Source of the DNA: Haloferax marisrubri
Lineage (GTDB): Archaea > Halobacteriota > Halobacteria > Halobacteriales > Haloferacaceae
NCBI RefSeq assembly: GCF_001469875.2
Contig: NZ_LOPW02000006.1
Location: 33,461 to 97,460, forward strand
Direction: 5' to 3'
DNA: 64,000 bases
The translations under genes were made by a program, and so were the position numbers. Positions 8,424 through 16,986 of this stretch are shown piece by piece; the first letter of the stretch is position 1; each line of letters begins with the position of its first letter. The notes beneath the pieces are model-generated. The model searched no databases. It was not told the origin of the DNA and saw only the letters and a list, made by a program, of their open reading frames with translations.

Positions 8424-8657
8424 CTATCGCCGCCACGACCCGTCGACCTCGCCGAGGACGAGCGCGAGCGCGTCTTTCGCACGACCGACCGCGATGAGTT
8501 CGCGGGCGGTCGCGGCGGTGAGGGGGCCGATAGACTGCGAGGACGCGAGACCTTCCACGATGTCGGGGACCTCGGCGGTGAACCACGAGCTATCTTCCGT
8601 CCCGAGTTCGTCGTCGACTCCCGCGGACGACCGAGAGTGGGGCGCGTCGGAAATCAT
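8424..8657 (-). CDS. Small hypothetical protein
   Basis: A 77-residue acidic protein (MISDAPHSRSSAGVDDELGTEDS then a helical part IVEGLASSQSIGPLTAATARELIAVGRAKDALALVLGEVDG). The Ala/Leu-rich second half should form two or three helices. It has haloarchaeal composition and normal codon bias, so I regard it as a real gene, but I do not recognise the family. It is convergent with the winged-helix regulator at 7824. Confidence 0.55.
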   Translation of the reverse strand: MISDAPHSRSSAGVDDELGTEDSSWFTAEVPDIVEGLASSQSIGPLTAATARELIAVGRAKDALALVLGEVDGSWRR

Positions 8658-8820
8658 ACTGAATGTACACGCTTGTGGGGGATAGTTAGGAATCTGTTAC
8701 GTCGCGGTAGCGACTCCCTTCTCCGCGAGTCACTCGGTTTTGCGTACTGAACCGTCGAATCTCACACACCACATTATTGCAAAGAATAATAACCTGTTGT
8801 AGCGTTCTGTGTAATCGATA

Positions 8821-9600
8821 ATGTCTCTCAGCGAACTCATCTCCGGCGTCGCCGCCTCGGAGCGAACACTGACGGTGTTCAATCCGACGCCCGGCGTCGT
8901 CGAGCGACTCGCCGAGCACTTTGCGGACCGAAACGTCTCGGTGGAGTCTGCGAGTTCCGACGAGGGTCCTTCGAACTACGCGGTGCTGGGTACCGGCGAT
9001 AAGTTCCACACGGCCGTCTCGGTCGACGACCTCCTCGCGCGCCCCGAGGACGTCAAACCGGGCTTCGAACGCGACTCGTACGCGCCGGTCCTCGACCACC
9101 TCGACGAGACGCTGTTTACCTCTTACGACCGCCAGCAGATGCTCAACGCCACCCGCGAAATCGAGGACCGCGCGTGGCGCGTCGGCGCGGGCCAACTCCA
9201 CTCGGGGTTCCAGTCGGGCGAGAACCTCCGCCCGCAACTCGAAACGTACCGCCGCCTCGGTAGCCGCGACGACCTCTCGGTCCACGCGTACATCTATCCG
9301 AACGGCGAGGTCCCGCAGGCCGACCAGTTCCAACTGCACCTCGCGCGCTCCGACGAGATTCGGCGCTCCTGGTTCGTCGCCTACGACGGCAACGGCGTTG
9401 GCGATTACAAGTGCGCCCTCGTCGCCGAGGAGACCGAACCCGGGTTCGGGTTCACCGGCTTCTGGACGTACGACCCCTCGACGGTGGACTACATCGTCAA
9501 CCACCTCGTCTCGTCGTACTCGATTATCGAATCCGATGGCTCGGGCGGCGACGGGTTCGACCGTCGTCAAGTAACCGTCAGACCGAAATACGGACGTTAA
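8821..9600 (+). CDS. DICT sensory domain protein
   Basis: A 259-residue protein opening MSLSELISGVAASERTLTVF, the usual start of haloarchaeal DICT-domain proteins. DICT is a sensory domain found with two-component and cyclic-nucleotide signalling proteins. The C-terminal half (HAYIYPNGEV, FFV-like SWFVAYDGNGVGDYKCALVAEE, GFTGFWTYDPSTVDYIVNHLVSSY) matches the family layout. No output or transmembrane segment is visible, so it probably acts as a stand-alone soluble sensor. An AT-rich promoter region (CAAAGAATAATAACC, near 8780) precedes it. Confidence 0.75.
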   Translation: MSLSELISGVAASERTLTVFNPTPGVVERLAEHFADRNVSVESASSDEGPSNYAVLGTGDKFHTAVSVDDLLARPEDVKPGFERDSYAPVLDHLDETLFTSYDRQQMLNATREIEDRAWRVGAGQLHSGFQSGENLRPQLETYRRLGSRDDLSVHAYIYPNGEVPQADQFQLHLARSDEIRRSWFVAYDGNGVGDYKCALVAEETEPGFGFTGFWTYDPSTVDYIVNHLVSSYSIIESDGSGGDGFDRRQVTVRPKYGR

Positions 9601-9690
9601 TCCGACTCCGACGGTTCGGCTTCCCCGGCGAGAATCAATTCGGAGAACTGGGCGCGAATACTTAGGAACGTCCGCCCGGAACCGGGCGGT

Positions 9691-10047
9691 ATGGTTGACG
9701 GAATCCTCCTCGACGCCTCGCACCTGAAAGGCAAGGTCAAGGGCGGTCGCGCCGGGGCCGAAATCGCCGGGATGAGCTACATCGGCTACGAACTCGCGGT
9801 CACGGAGCGGAGCATCCACGTCTACGGCGACCACTGTAACGCCGACATCCAAGACGAGGAGTACCGCTACCTCATCGTCCCGATCGACTCGGTCCGCGGA
9901 GTCGAACTCAAGGACCTGTCCGACCGGGGCCGGTGCCTGCAGATTCACGCGCTAGACGACGAGGTGACACTCTACTCGGAGAACCAGTCGAGCCTCTCGA
10001 AGAACCTCAAGCGCGTGTTCCTCCTCCTCTCCCGACTGCTCGCCTGA
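9691..10047 (+). CDS. Hypothetical protein
   Basis: A 118-residue protein, MVDGILLDASHLKGKVKGG onward, with a beta-rich middle (YELAVTERSIHVYGDHC, YRYLIVPIDSVRGVELKDL) and a basic C-terminal helix (LSKNLKRVFLLLSRLLA). The two beta hairpins resemble a PH-like or photosystem-style barrel only vaguely, so I assign no family. It lies between the DICT gene and an HxlR regulator on the same strand, but 90-130 base gaps argue against a tight operon. Confidence 0.6.
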   Translation: MVDGILLDASHLKGKVKGGRAGAEIAGMSYIGYELAVTERSIHVYGDHCNADIQDEEYRYLIVPIDSVRGVELKDLSDRGRCLQIHALDDEVTLYSENQSSLSKNLKRVFLLLSRLLA

Positions 10048-10180
10048 GCGGGCAGTCGGTCGGTGATTGGTAGCCGTCGGTCAGTCTGTCGGTCTGTCGG
10101 TCCGGTGGCGAATCAGGTAACGTTTCGAAAGCAGGTGAACTAACCGAACCGCTAAAGAGGGTCGGAACCGAGGAAGGGGT

Positions 10181-10549
10181 ATGGCCACGGATATGAATCT
10201 CGACGACGCCCCCTGCCCCATCATCGACTCGCTGAAGCAAATCGGGTCGCAGTGGCGTCTCATCGTCCTCCACGACCTCCAAGACGGTGAAAAGCGGTTC
10301 AACGAACTGAAGCGCTCGACCGGTGCGAGTTCGCGGACGCTCTCTCGCGTCCTCGACGACTTACAGGAAAACGGCTTCGTCGACCGCCGGATGGAAGAGG
10401 ACGCGCCGGTCGCGACGTACTACTCGCTGACCGACAAGGGCGTCTCGCTGTGCCCGGTGTTCGACGAGATTCAGGAGTGGGCCACCGAGTGGCTCGATGA
10501 CGAGCACGAAGAGTCGGCCGAGGCCGAGACGATCCAGTCGACGGCCTGA
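10181..10549 (+). CDS. HxlR family transcriptional regulator
   Basis: A 122-residue winged-helix protein with the HxlR signature: CPIIDSLKQIGSQWRLIVLHDLQDGEKRFNELKRSTG, then SSRTLSRVLDDLQENGFVDRR and the wing VATYYSLTDKG. The conserved Cys near the N terminus (PCPII, residue 12) is present; in some relatives it senses oxidants or electrophiles. The C terminus is acidic. It is convergent with the Rrf2 gene (11 bases between the stops), and both are plausible redox or nitrosative-stress regulators, although that pairing is inferred. Confidence 0.88.
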   Translation: MATDMNLDDAPCPIIDSLKQIGSQWRLIVLHDLQDGEKRFNELKRSTGASSRTLSRVLDDLQENGFVDRRMEEDAPVATYYSLTDKGVSLCPVFDEIQEWATEWLDDEHEESAEAETIQSTA

Positions 10550-10559
10550 GCGCCGCTTC

Positions 10560-11003
10560 TCACACTTCGAGCGGGTCGCCCTCCGCCGTCTCGAAAATCT
10601 CCTCGTGGACTTCCGCGACGGTGACCGAGTCGAGTTCGTCGAGCATCGCCTGAATCGCCGGTTCGAGCAGTTCGCCGAGGACCGGTTGGATGTGTTCGCC
10701 GACGGTGCACTCGTCGTTCGGTTCGTTCGTGTGGAAGCAGAACGGCTCGGCGTCCTCCACCGCCTCGTAGATGTCGCGAAGCGTGATGGCGTCCGGCTCG
10801 CGGGCCAGCGTGAAGCCGCCGGTCGGGCCGCGCTTGGAATCGACGAGGTCCGCCTCCCGGAGCGAACACAGGAGCTGGCGGATGACCACCGGGTTCGTGT
10901 TGACGCTCCACGCGAGGCGGTCGGAAGACAGCCGCTCGTCGCTCTGCACCGCCAAGTTAGTCAGCACGTGCGTCGCGACGACGAATCGGCTGCTGTTCGA
11001 CAT
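10560..11003 (-). CDS. Rrf2 family transcriptional regulator
   Basis: A 147-residue protein with the Rrf2 layout: N-terminal winged helix (FVVATHVLTNLAVQ, SSDRLAWSVNTNPVVIRQLLCSLREADLV), then KRGPTGGFTLAREPDAITLRDIYEAVE. Bacterial Rrf2 proteins of the IscR/NsrR type bind a cluster through three Cys. Here only two Cys lie in the matching part (PFCFHTNEPNDECTVGEHI), so cluster binding is uncertain. The C terminus is helical and acidic. Archaeal Rrf2 targets cannot be named from this sequence. Confidence 0.85.
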   Translation of the reverse strand: MSNSSRFVVATHVLTNLAVQSDERLSSDRLAWSVNTNPVVIRQLLCSLREADLVDSKRGPTGGFTLAREPDAITLRDIYEAVEDAEPFCFHTNEPNDECTVGEHIQPVLGELLEPAIQAMLDELDSVTVAEVHEEIFETAEGDPLEV

Positions 11004-11218
11004 ACACGTTCTTTGGAGCTACGGGCATTTTAGATTTCACGGTGGTGCGCCGATTTCGCCGGATTCGGCGCGGAATCGACGTTTTTCAACTCCCGAACCG
11101 CATCGGTAGTTCGATATTCGAATTCGGTCACGAGAACTGACCGGTTGGGCCTCCGACCCGACGAAAAGTAGACCCGGAGCCGACCGCTCCGACCGAATCG
11201 TCTCGCGCGGCGGTCGGT

Positions 11219-12604
11219 TCACTCCTCGTTTCGTTCCGCCCGCGTCTCGTCCGTTCCGCTCCCGTCGGCGCTCGCCGGGAGCGCCTCGACGTCGGTCGCC
11301 CGCATCAGCGCGATGACCACGTTGTCGGCGACCTCCGCGGCGAACCGCAGTTCGTCGGTCCGCCACTGCCGCGGCTCGCCGACGTGTTCGTGACAGACGA
11401 CGCCGACGACCTCGCCGCCCGACCGGACCGTCGCGTCGAGCATCGACGTGATACCCTTCGGTTCGAGGTAGCCGTTCCGTAGCTCGGCGGTCGCGGGGTC
11501 GGTCTGAACGTCGTCGACGCCGAGCGACCGATTCGTCTCCAGCGCCTCGAAGTACGACGGGTAGTTCGACGCGGTCAGCGTCGTCCCGGCGTTGTGCTCG
11601 CCCGACGACCGGTCGTACTGGTCGACACAGCGGAGCGTTTCGGCGTCGTCGAACAGCCAGACGCTCGCCCGCTCGACGTCTAACACCGTCGCCATCGACT
11701 CGGTGATTCGCGGAAGGGCGTCCTCGAACGAGCCTCCGATGACCGCCTCGTCGGTCGCGAGGTCGATGAGCGCCCGCTGTTGGCGCTCTCGTCGCTCCCG
11801 CTCGTGGTAGGCCTCGGTCACGTCGCGGAACACGGTGACGACGCCTTCGACCGTTCCGTCGTCGGTCCTGATGGGCGACATGCTGTCTTCGATGTACCGC
11901 TCGTCGCCGTCGCTCGTGACGAGTTTCGTCCCCGCGGCGAGTTCGACCGACTCGCCCGCGTCGGCGACGCGCCGCATCGGGTCGATGCGTTCCCCGGTTT
12001 CCCCGTCGATGAGGTGGAGCACGTCCGAAAGCGGTTCGCCGACGGCGGCGTCGGCGTCGTAGCCGGTTATCTCCTCGGCGGTCCGGTTCAGTTGGGCGAC
12101 CGTCCCGTCGGCGTCGGTGGCGACGACGCCCTCGGCGATGGAGTCGAGCGTGACGCGGAGGTACGCCTCCCGCTCGCGGAGCCGCTGTTCCGCGCGCCGG
12201 TGTTCCGTGATGCGGACGAGCGTCTGGAGGAGGACGCCGTACTGCGCCGACGGGTCGCCGCCCTTCTGGAGGTAGCTGTCCGCCCCGAGGTTCAGCGCCT
12301 CGATGGCGACCTCCTCGCGGCTCCGTCCGGTGAAGATGACGAAGGGGATGTCGGAGCCGCGCTCGTCGCGGAGGACCGACAGCAGTTCGAGCCCCGACAT
12401 CTCCGGCATCTGGTAGTCCGAGACGACCGCGTCGAACGACCCCGACGCGAGGAGCATCAGCGCCCGCTTCGGCGAGTCGGTCGTCACGACTTCGACGCCG
12501 TCACCCGTCGATTCGAGAAACCGCTTGGTCAGCGCCAACAGCCCCTCGTCGTCGTCGACGTAGAGCACGCGTATCGCCGACGACTCCCCCTCGGTCTCGT
12601 CCAT
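11219..12604 (-). CDS. REC-PAS-GAF signalling protein without output domain
   Basis: A 461-residue protein. The receiver domain (residues 10-135) has the acidic pair VLYVDDDE, phospho-acceptor Asp63 in VVSDYQMPEMSG, and FTGRSREE. A PAS domain spans about 150-275 (DSIAEGVVATDADGTVAQLNRTAEEITGYDA through VFRDVTEAYHER) and a GAF domain about 290-435 (DVERASVWLFDD; EVVGVVCHEHVGEPRQW). It then ends in a short acidic tail, with no histidine-kinase core or HTH_10 output as in most haloarchaeal relatives. The start is taken at MDETEGESS (12604) because the receiver begins just after it; a start 69 bases upstream adds unrelated residues. Confidence 0.85.
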   Translation of the reverse strand: MDETEGESSAIRVLYVDDDEGLLALTKRFLESTGDGVEVVTTDSPKRALMLLASGSFDAVVSDYQMPEMSGLELLSVLRDERGSDIPFVIFTGRSREEVAIEALNLGADSYLQKGGDPSAQYGVLLQTLVRITEHRRAEQRLREREAYLRVTLDSIAEGVVATDADGTVAQLNRTAEEITGYDADAAVGEPLSDVLHLIDGETGERIDPMRRVADAGESVELAAGTKLVTSDGDERYIEDSMSPIRTDDGTVEGVVTVFRDVTEAYHERERRERQQRALIDLATDEAVIGGSFEDALPRITESMATVLDVERASVWLFDDAETLRCVDQYDRSSGEHNAGTTLTASNYPSYFEALETNRSLGVDDVQTDPATAELRNGYLEPKGITSMLDATVRSGGEVVGVVCHEHVGEPRQWRTDELRFAAEVADNVVIALMRATDVEALPASADGSGTDETRAERNEE

Positions 12605-12709
12605 GCACTTTCGTACAACTTCGACGTTGTGTTTGATAACTGTTTGGCAGATTAAGTGTTTTTCAGATGCCATTACCGGCCGAGTCGAGCGGGTCTGACG
12701 GCGTCTCGG

Positions 12710-13963
12710 TCAGTTGTCGCCGCCGGTTGCGGAGTCGCCGTTCGCCTCGTCGTCCGCGGTACCGCGCTCGTCGATGCGGTCGTAGAGGACGGACTCGCCG
12801 GGCTTGACCGTGCCGCCGGTCGGGATTCTGACGCCCGCGTTCAGCGAGGCGTTGATGCCGGTTTTCACCTCGTCGCCGAGGACGACGCCGTACTTCCGAC
12901 GGCCCGAGGAGACGAGTTCGCCCTTGAGCATCTGTCGGACCGGTTCGCCGTCGTGGCGGAGGTTCGCCACTTTGGTCCCCGCGCCGAAGTTCACGTCGCG
13001 GCCGAGGAGGCTGTCGCCGACGTACGAGAGGTGGCCGACCGTCGCGCCCTCCATCAGGACGCTGTTTTTCACCTCGACGGCGTGGCCGACCTTGGCGTGC
13101 TCGCCGATGAGCGTGTGCCCGCGGACGTAGGCGTTCGGTCCGACGGTGGCCCCGCTGCGGACGAGGACCGGCCCCTCGATGACCACGCCGGAGCGGACCG
13201 TCGCACCCTCCTCGACGACGACCGGCCCGTCGAGTTCGGCGCGCTCGGACACGTCGCCATCGATTCGCGGTTCGAGTTCGCCGAGTTTCCACTCGTTGGC
13301 TTCGAGGAGTTCCCACGGTCGCCCCACGTCGAGCCAGCGGTCGAAGGCGACGCCGCGCACGTCGTAGGCCTCGCAGGTCGCCGCGAGTACGTCGGTCAGT
13401 TCGAGTTCGCCGCGGTCGCTCTCGTCCACGTCGAGCCAGCCGTGGGCCTCCGCCGGGAAGACGTACGCGCCGGCGTTGATGAGGTCCGACGGCGGGTCCG
13501 CGGGCTTCTCGACGACGCCGGTGACGAAGCCCTCGTCGTCGGTGTCGAGGACGCCGTAGGAACTCGGGTCGGCGACGCGGAACGACCCGACGGCGGGCGT
13601 CCCCTCGTACAGCGTCGAAAGCGACGGCACATCGTACAGCGCGTCCCCGTTGAGGACGACGAACGGCTCGTCGGGGTCGAGATGCGGGGCCGCGGCGCGG
13701 ACCGCGTCGGCCGTCCCGCGCTGTTCCGACTGGACGGCGAAGCCGACGGGGACGCCGCCGCGCTCGTCGCCGAAGTAGTCGCGCACGTCAGCGGCCTCGT
13801 AGCCGACGACGAGCGTGATGTCCGTCGCGCCGGCCGCGACGGCGGCGTCGGCGGTGTGCGCGACGAGCGGTCGGTCGGCCACGGGGAGCATCGGCTTGGG
13901 TCGTCGGTCCGTGAGCGGACGCATCCGGGTGCCGCGACCGGCGGCGAGAATGACGGTCTGCAT
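12710..13963 (-). CDS. glmU: Bifunctional sugar-1-phosphate nucleotidylyltransferase / acetyltransferase
   Basis: A 417-residue GlmU-type enzyme. The N-terminal signature LAAGRGTRMRPLTDRRPKPM (residues 6-25) and NGDALYD mark the nucleotidyltransferase. The C-terminal left-handed beta-helix contains GPNAYVRGHTLIGEHAKVGH, VEVKNSVLMEGATVGHLSYV and NFGAGTKVANLRHDGEPV, close to archaeal bifunctional enzymes making UDP-GlcNAc or dTDP-glucose from the sugar-1-phosphate. It supplies activated sugars for the S-layer glycans and exopolysaccharide. It stands alone, divergent from the IMPDH-family gene, unlike the copy coupled to glmS at 4646. Confidence 0.85.
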   Translation of the reverse strand: MQTVILAAGRGTRMRPLTDRRPKPMLPVADRPLVAHTADAAVAAGATDITLVVGYEAADVRDYFGDERGGVPVGFAVQSEQRGTADAVRAAAPHLDPDEPFVVLNGDALYDVPSLSTLYEGTPAVGSFRVADPSSYGVLDTDDEGFVTGVVEKPADPPSDLINAGAYVFPAEAHGWLDVDESDRGELELTDVLAATCEAYDVRGVAFDRWLDVGRPWELLEANEWKLGELEPRIDGDVSERAELDGPVVVEEGATVRSGVVIEGPVLVRSGATVGPNAYVRGHTLIGEHAKVGHAVEVKNSVLMEGATVGHLSYVGDSLLGRDVNFGAGTKVANLRHDGEPVRQMLKGELVSSGRRKYGVVLGDEVKTGINASLNAGVRIPTGGTVKPGESVLYDRIDERGTADDEANGDSATGGDN

Positions 13964-14381
13964 ACCTCTGTAAGGGGCTGCGCGGAAGAAATGTCTTCGG
14001 TCCGGGAAGTACCGAGGAGGGGACCAATCGCGACGTTGTGGGTTGCCTCTGATCCACCTACCGGCACCGACTCGAGGTGGAACGGTCGGTACGGCATCTG
14101 TCTGTCACTATCAGTCTGACAAAATGGTTGCGAACTCCGCGCCGGATTCGAGTCCGACACTTGGCTTCCGCGCGGCACAGTCGCTCGCGGACGGTTCGAA
14201 CCACACGGCCCGCGAACGGCGAATGCGTTGGGGTTACGATAGGTTGGAGATTCGCACGAGACGCGGCGCCGTGTGTTAGTGAACGGACGAACGCCAGCGT
14301 GTAATAGTTTCGTTCCGCGGCGACGGGAACCGCGTTCGTCGGCGTTATTACCGTCCCACTCTTCGGCTGTGGAGGGTTACG
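13964..14381. other. Intergenic region with duplicated start-region sequence
   Basis: About 420 bases between divergent genes with no convincing gene. A TATA-like TTATTA lies at 14345-14350, about 34 bases before the ATG at 14382. The sequence around that ATG (GGGTTACGAT at 14374-14383 followed directly by GGAGATTCGCAC at 14384-14395) is repeated at 14231-14240 and 14246-14257, split by five extra bases. The upstream copy lacks an ATG at the joint. Confidence 0.6.
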
Positions 14382-15470
14382 ATGGAGATTCGCACAGGAC
14401 TCTCTTACGGAGACGTATTGCTGGTTCCACAGCGCTCCCCGGTCGACAGCCGGAGCGACGTGGACCTCTCGACCAACGTGACGCCGGGCTTGCGCCTCGA
14501 TACGCCGCTCGTCAGCGCGGCCATGGACACCGTCACCGAAGCGGACCTCGCGGAGACGCTCTCCGGCCTCGGCGGCCTCGGCGTCGTCCACCGCTTCCTC
14601 GACGTGGACGAGCAGGCCGAACAGGTCCGCCGCGTCGCCGACGCGGGCGGGACCGTCTCGGGCGCGGTCGGTATCAACGAAGACTACCTCGACCGGACCG
14701 AGGCGCTCCTCGACGCCGGCGCGGACGCTATCGTCATGGACATCGCCCACGGGCACATGGAGCGGTGTCTCGACGCCGTCGAACGGATTCGCGACGAGTT
14801 CGACCCCGAAATCGTCGCGGGTAACGTCGTCACGCCGGCGGCCGTCGAAGACCTCTGGGAGGCCGGCGCGGGCTGCGTGAAAGTCGGCGTCGGGCCGGGG
14901 TCGCACTGCACGACCCGAGAGGTCGCGGGCGCGGGCTACCCACAGCTCACGGCCGTCTCGGAGTGCGCCGAGCGGGCGCACGACCTCGGTATCCACGTCA
15001 TGGCCGACGGGGGGATTCGCACCTCCGGCGACGCCGCGAAGGCGCTCATGGCCGGCGCGGACACCGTCATGATGGGGAGCTTCTTCGCCGGGACCGACGA
15101 GGCACCGGGTCAGGTCGTCGAGGTCGACGGCGAGACGTACAAGCGCTCCCGCGGGATGGCCTCCACGGAGGCCGCCGACGACCGCGGGGACAAACAGAGC
15201 GACGTGGACGCCGGCGAGGGCGTCGAGGCGCTCACGCCCTACAAGGGGCCGGTCGAACCGCTCGTCGAGGAGTTCCTCGGCGGGATTCGCTCCGGCGTGA
15301 GCTACTGCGGCGGCCACACCATCGCGGACGCCCGCGAGAAGGCTTCGTTCGTCCGCGTCGCGGCGAGCGCGAAGGAACGAGAGGGCGCGCACGGCGTCGT
15401 CTTCGCCGAGGGTCCCGTCGAAGTCGACGAGGAGGCCGAACGCGAGTTGCAGGCCCCGATGGCCGACTGA
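14382..15470 (+). CDS. guaB: IMP dehydrogenase / GMP reductase family protein lacking CBS domains
   Basis: A 362-residue TIM-barrel enzyme. The active-site Cys loop GPGSHCTTR gives Cys176, followed by [32 protein letters not shown] and the flap-side RGMAS, with PYKG and [12 protein letters not shown] near the end. Full-length IMPDHs carry two CBS domains after about residue 90; here the chain runs straight on, giving a length like GMP reductase. Features of both enzymes are mixed: VAG and RSGVSYCG are IMPDH-like, while YPQL and the length are GMP-reductase-like. Either guanine nucleotide synthesis or salvage is possible, so the symbol is tentative. Confidence 0.8.
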   Translation: MEIRTGLSYGDVLLVPQRSPVDSRSDVDLSTNVTPGLRLDTPLVSAAMDTVTEADLAETLSGLGGLGVVHRFLDVDEQAEQVRRVADAGGTVSGAVGINEDYLDRTEALLDAGADAIVMDIAHGHMERCLDAVERIRDEFDPEIVAGNVVTPAAVEDLWEAGAGCVKVGVGPGSHCTTREVAGAGYPQLTAVSECAERAHDLGIHVMADGGIRTSGDAAKALMAGADTVMMGSFFAGTDEAPGQVVEVDGETYKRSRGMASTEAADDRGDKQSDVDAGEGVEALTPYKGPVEPLVEEFLGGIRSGVSYCGGHTIADAREKASFVRVAASAKEREGAHGVVFAEGPVEVDEEAERELQAPMAD

Positions 15471-16146
15471 CTCCGGAAGTCGGGAGCCGACCCCGGACGC
15501 GACACGGTGCGAGACGACGCGGACCGCCACGCCGGCGACCGCGTCCTCGCCGAGCGACGGCGTTCGCGCTGACACGCCGGCGGCGTCGCCCGAATAATAT
15601 TTCAAATCCAGTAGTATTTACACACTTATTTACAATTGCTATCATTTCAGACCAACCGATAGATAGTCCCGAGACGAATCGAAATATCCAGTCGTCGGAC
15701 CCGACACGGACCGACTGGCCGACCTCGATTGTCTCTTCGAACACCGGTATTTAGCTCGAATGAACGCGTTATCGGCGCGAAAACGCATCGTTCGTCTGTT
15801 TCTGACCCTCGCCGACGAGTTCGAACTATGGGTGGCAAACCTCGGCCATCGAAGTGGGTTCGTCTCTCTCGTACGGTTCCGTGGCGACGAATTATCAATC
15901 TTCAAGGTGCATACAATATTTTGATAGGTTTAGTGACGAACTCGCTCGGAGCCAGTCGAATCGCGTGACAGCCATATCTGTGTCACGAACTGTTCGCCCC
16001 GGTCTGACGTAGAATTACACATCTATCTTTGTCATCTTTTGGCGGTACTCGGTTCGAGTGCGGATGGCTTCGAGAGCGGGACGCGAGTCGTCAAATATCA
16101 CCTGAAATCCAGCACAGCCGAACGAGCGTTCTTCACGACGAGACGC
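15471..16146. other. Gene-free AT-rich stretch
   Basis: About 675 bases with AT-rich parts at 15590-15670 and 15890-15940. Small open frames exist but have no haloarchaeal composition. An inverted repeat CGTGACA (15964-15970) and TGTCACG (15981-15987), separated by ten bases, is the only clear structure. It could be an operator or a transcript-end hairpin of the minus-strand IclR gene. This region marks the left border of the catabolic island. Confidence 0.55.
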
Positions 16147-16917
16147 TCACGAGTAGGTCGCGCGGATGCCGATGACGCGGGCGGCCTGCGTCACCATCTC
16201 CGGGACCTCCGTGTGGTACCACTCGCCTTTCATCCGGGTGGTCGGCCCCGAGACGCTGATCGAACCGAGGATGGTCTCGTCGTCGGAGAGAATCGGCGCG
16301 CCGACCGCCCGCATGCCGGTGATGCGTTCTTCGTCGTTGAAGGCGTAGCCGCGCTCGCGAATCGTCGCCAACTCGGCTTCGAGGGCGTCGCGGTCGTCTA
16401 TCGTCTTCGTCGTCAGGCGCGTCAGCTCGCCGTCGAGAATCTCGTTTCGGCGCTCCTCGTCGCAGAACGCGAGGTAGGACTTGCCGACCGACGTGGTGTG
16501 GAGGTCGACTGTCGTGCCGATGTGCGAGTCGGTCTGGAGGCCCTGTTCGGACTTCACCTGATAGATGTAGACGCCGCGGCCGTTCTCCTCGACCATCACC
16601 TGCCCGCGCTCGCCGACAGCCTCGACGAGGTCGTCCATCTCGCCGATGGAGGCGTGATACAGCGCGTGTCGCGTCCGGGCGTGGTCGCCGAGGTCGAGGA
16701 ACTTCAGACCCAGCGCGTACTCGTCGCCCTGCCTGACGACGTAGCCGAGTTCCGCGAGCGTCTTGAGGTGGTTGTGGGCCGTGCTCTTCGAGATACCGAG
16801 GTCGTTCGCTATCTCCGACACCCCGCTCGCGTCGTGGTCTCTGATGTGTTCGACGATGCCGAACGAGGTTTTCGTAGCGCCGATTGTTCCCGCCGCATTG
16901 TTCCCGTCCGTGTTCAT
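16147..16917 (-). CDS. IclR family transcriptional regulator
   Basis: A 256-residue regulator with an N-terminal winged helix (TKTSFGIVEHIRDHDASGVSEIANDLGISKSTAHNHLKTL, quoted in part) and the C-terminal IclR effector domain (VEENGRGVYIYQVKS, HTTSVGKSYLAF, RERGYAFNDEERITGMRAVGAPI, ISVSGP). IclR proteins bind small carboxylates or aromatics and control catabolic genes. It heads the minus-strand side of the catabolic cluster and is the best candidate regulator for it. I prefer the ATG at 16917 (MNTDGNN); an ATG nine bases upstream (16926) is equally possible. Confidence 0.9.
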   Translation of the reverse strand: MNTDGNNAAGTIGATKTSFGIVEHIRDHDASGVSEIANDLGISKSTAHNHLKTLAELGYVVRQGDEYALGLKFLDLGDHARTRHALYHASIGEMDDLVEAVGERGQVMVEENGRGVYIYQVKSEQGLQTDSHIGTTVDLHTTSVGKSYLAFCDEERRNEILDGELTRLTTKTIDDRDALEAELATIRERGYAFNDEERITGMRAVGAPILSDDETILGSISVSGPTTRMKGEWYHTEVPEMVTQAARVIGIRATYS

Positions 16918-16986
16918 AGTTATCAATCAGAGAGTGAGGTAATAATTGTTGGCGTTTCGTTCGGGTGGGCCGAACGAACGTTCGGT

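Noticed and set aside
15729-15968. Possible small gene in the stretch before the IclR gene
   Set aside because: Basic, low-complexity product with no recognisable motif in AT-rich intergenic DNA.
15964-15987. Riboswitch or small RNA at the inverted repeat
   Set aside because: A single 7-bp stem is not enough support; kept only as a note in the intergenic entry.
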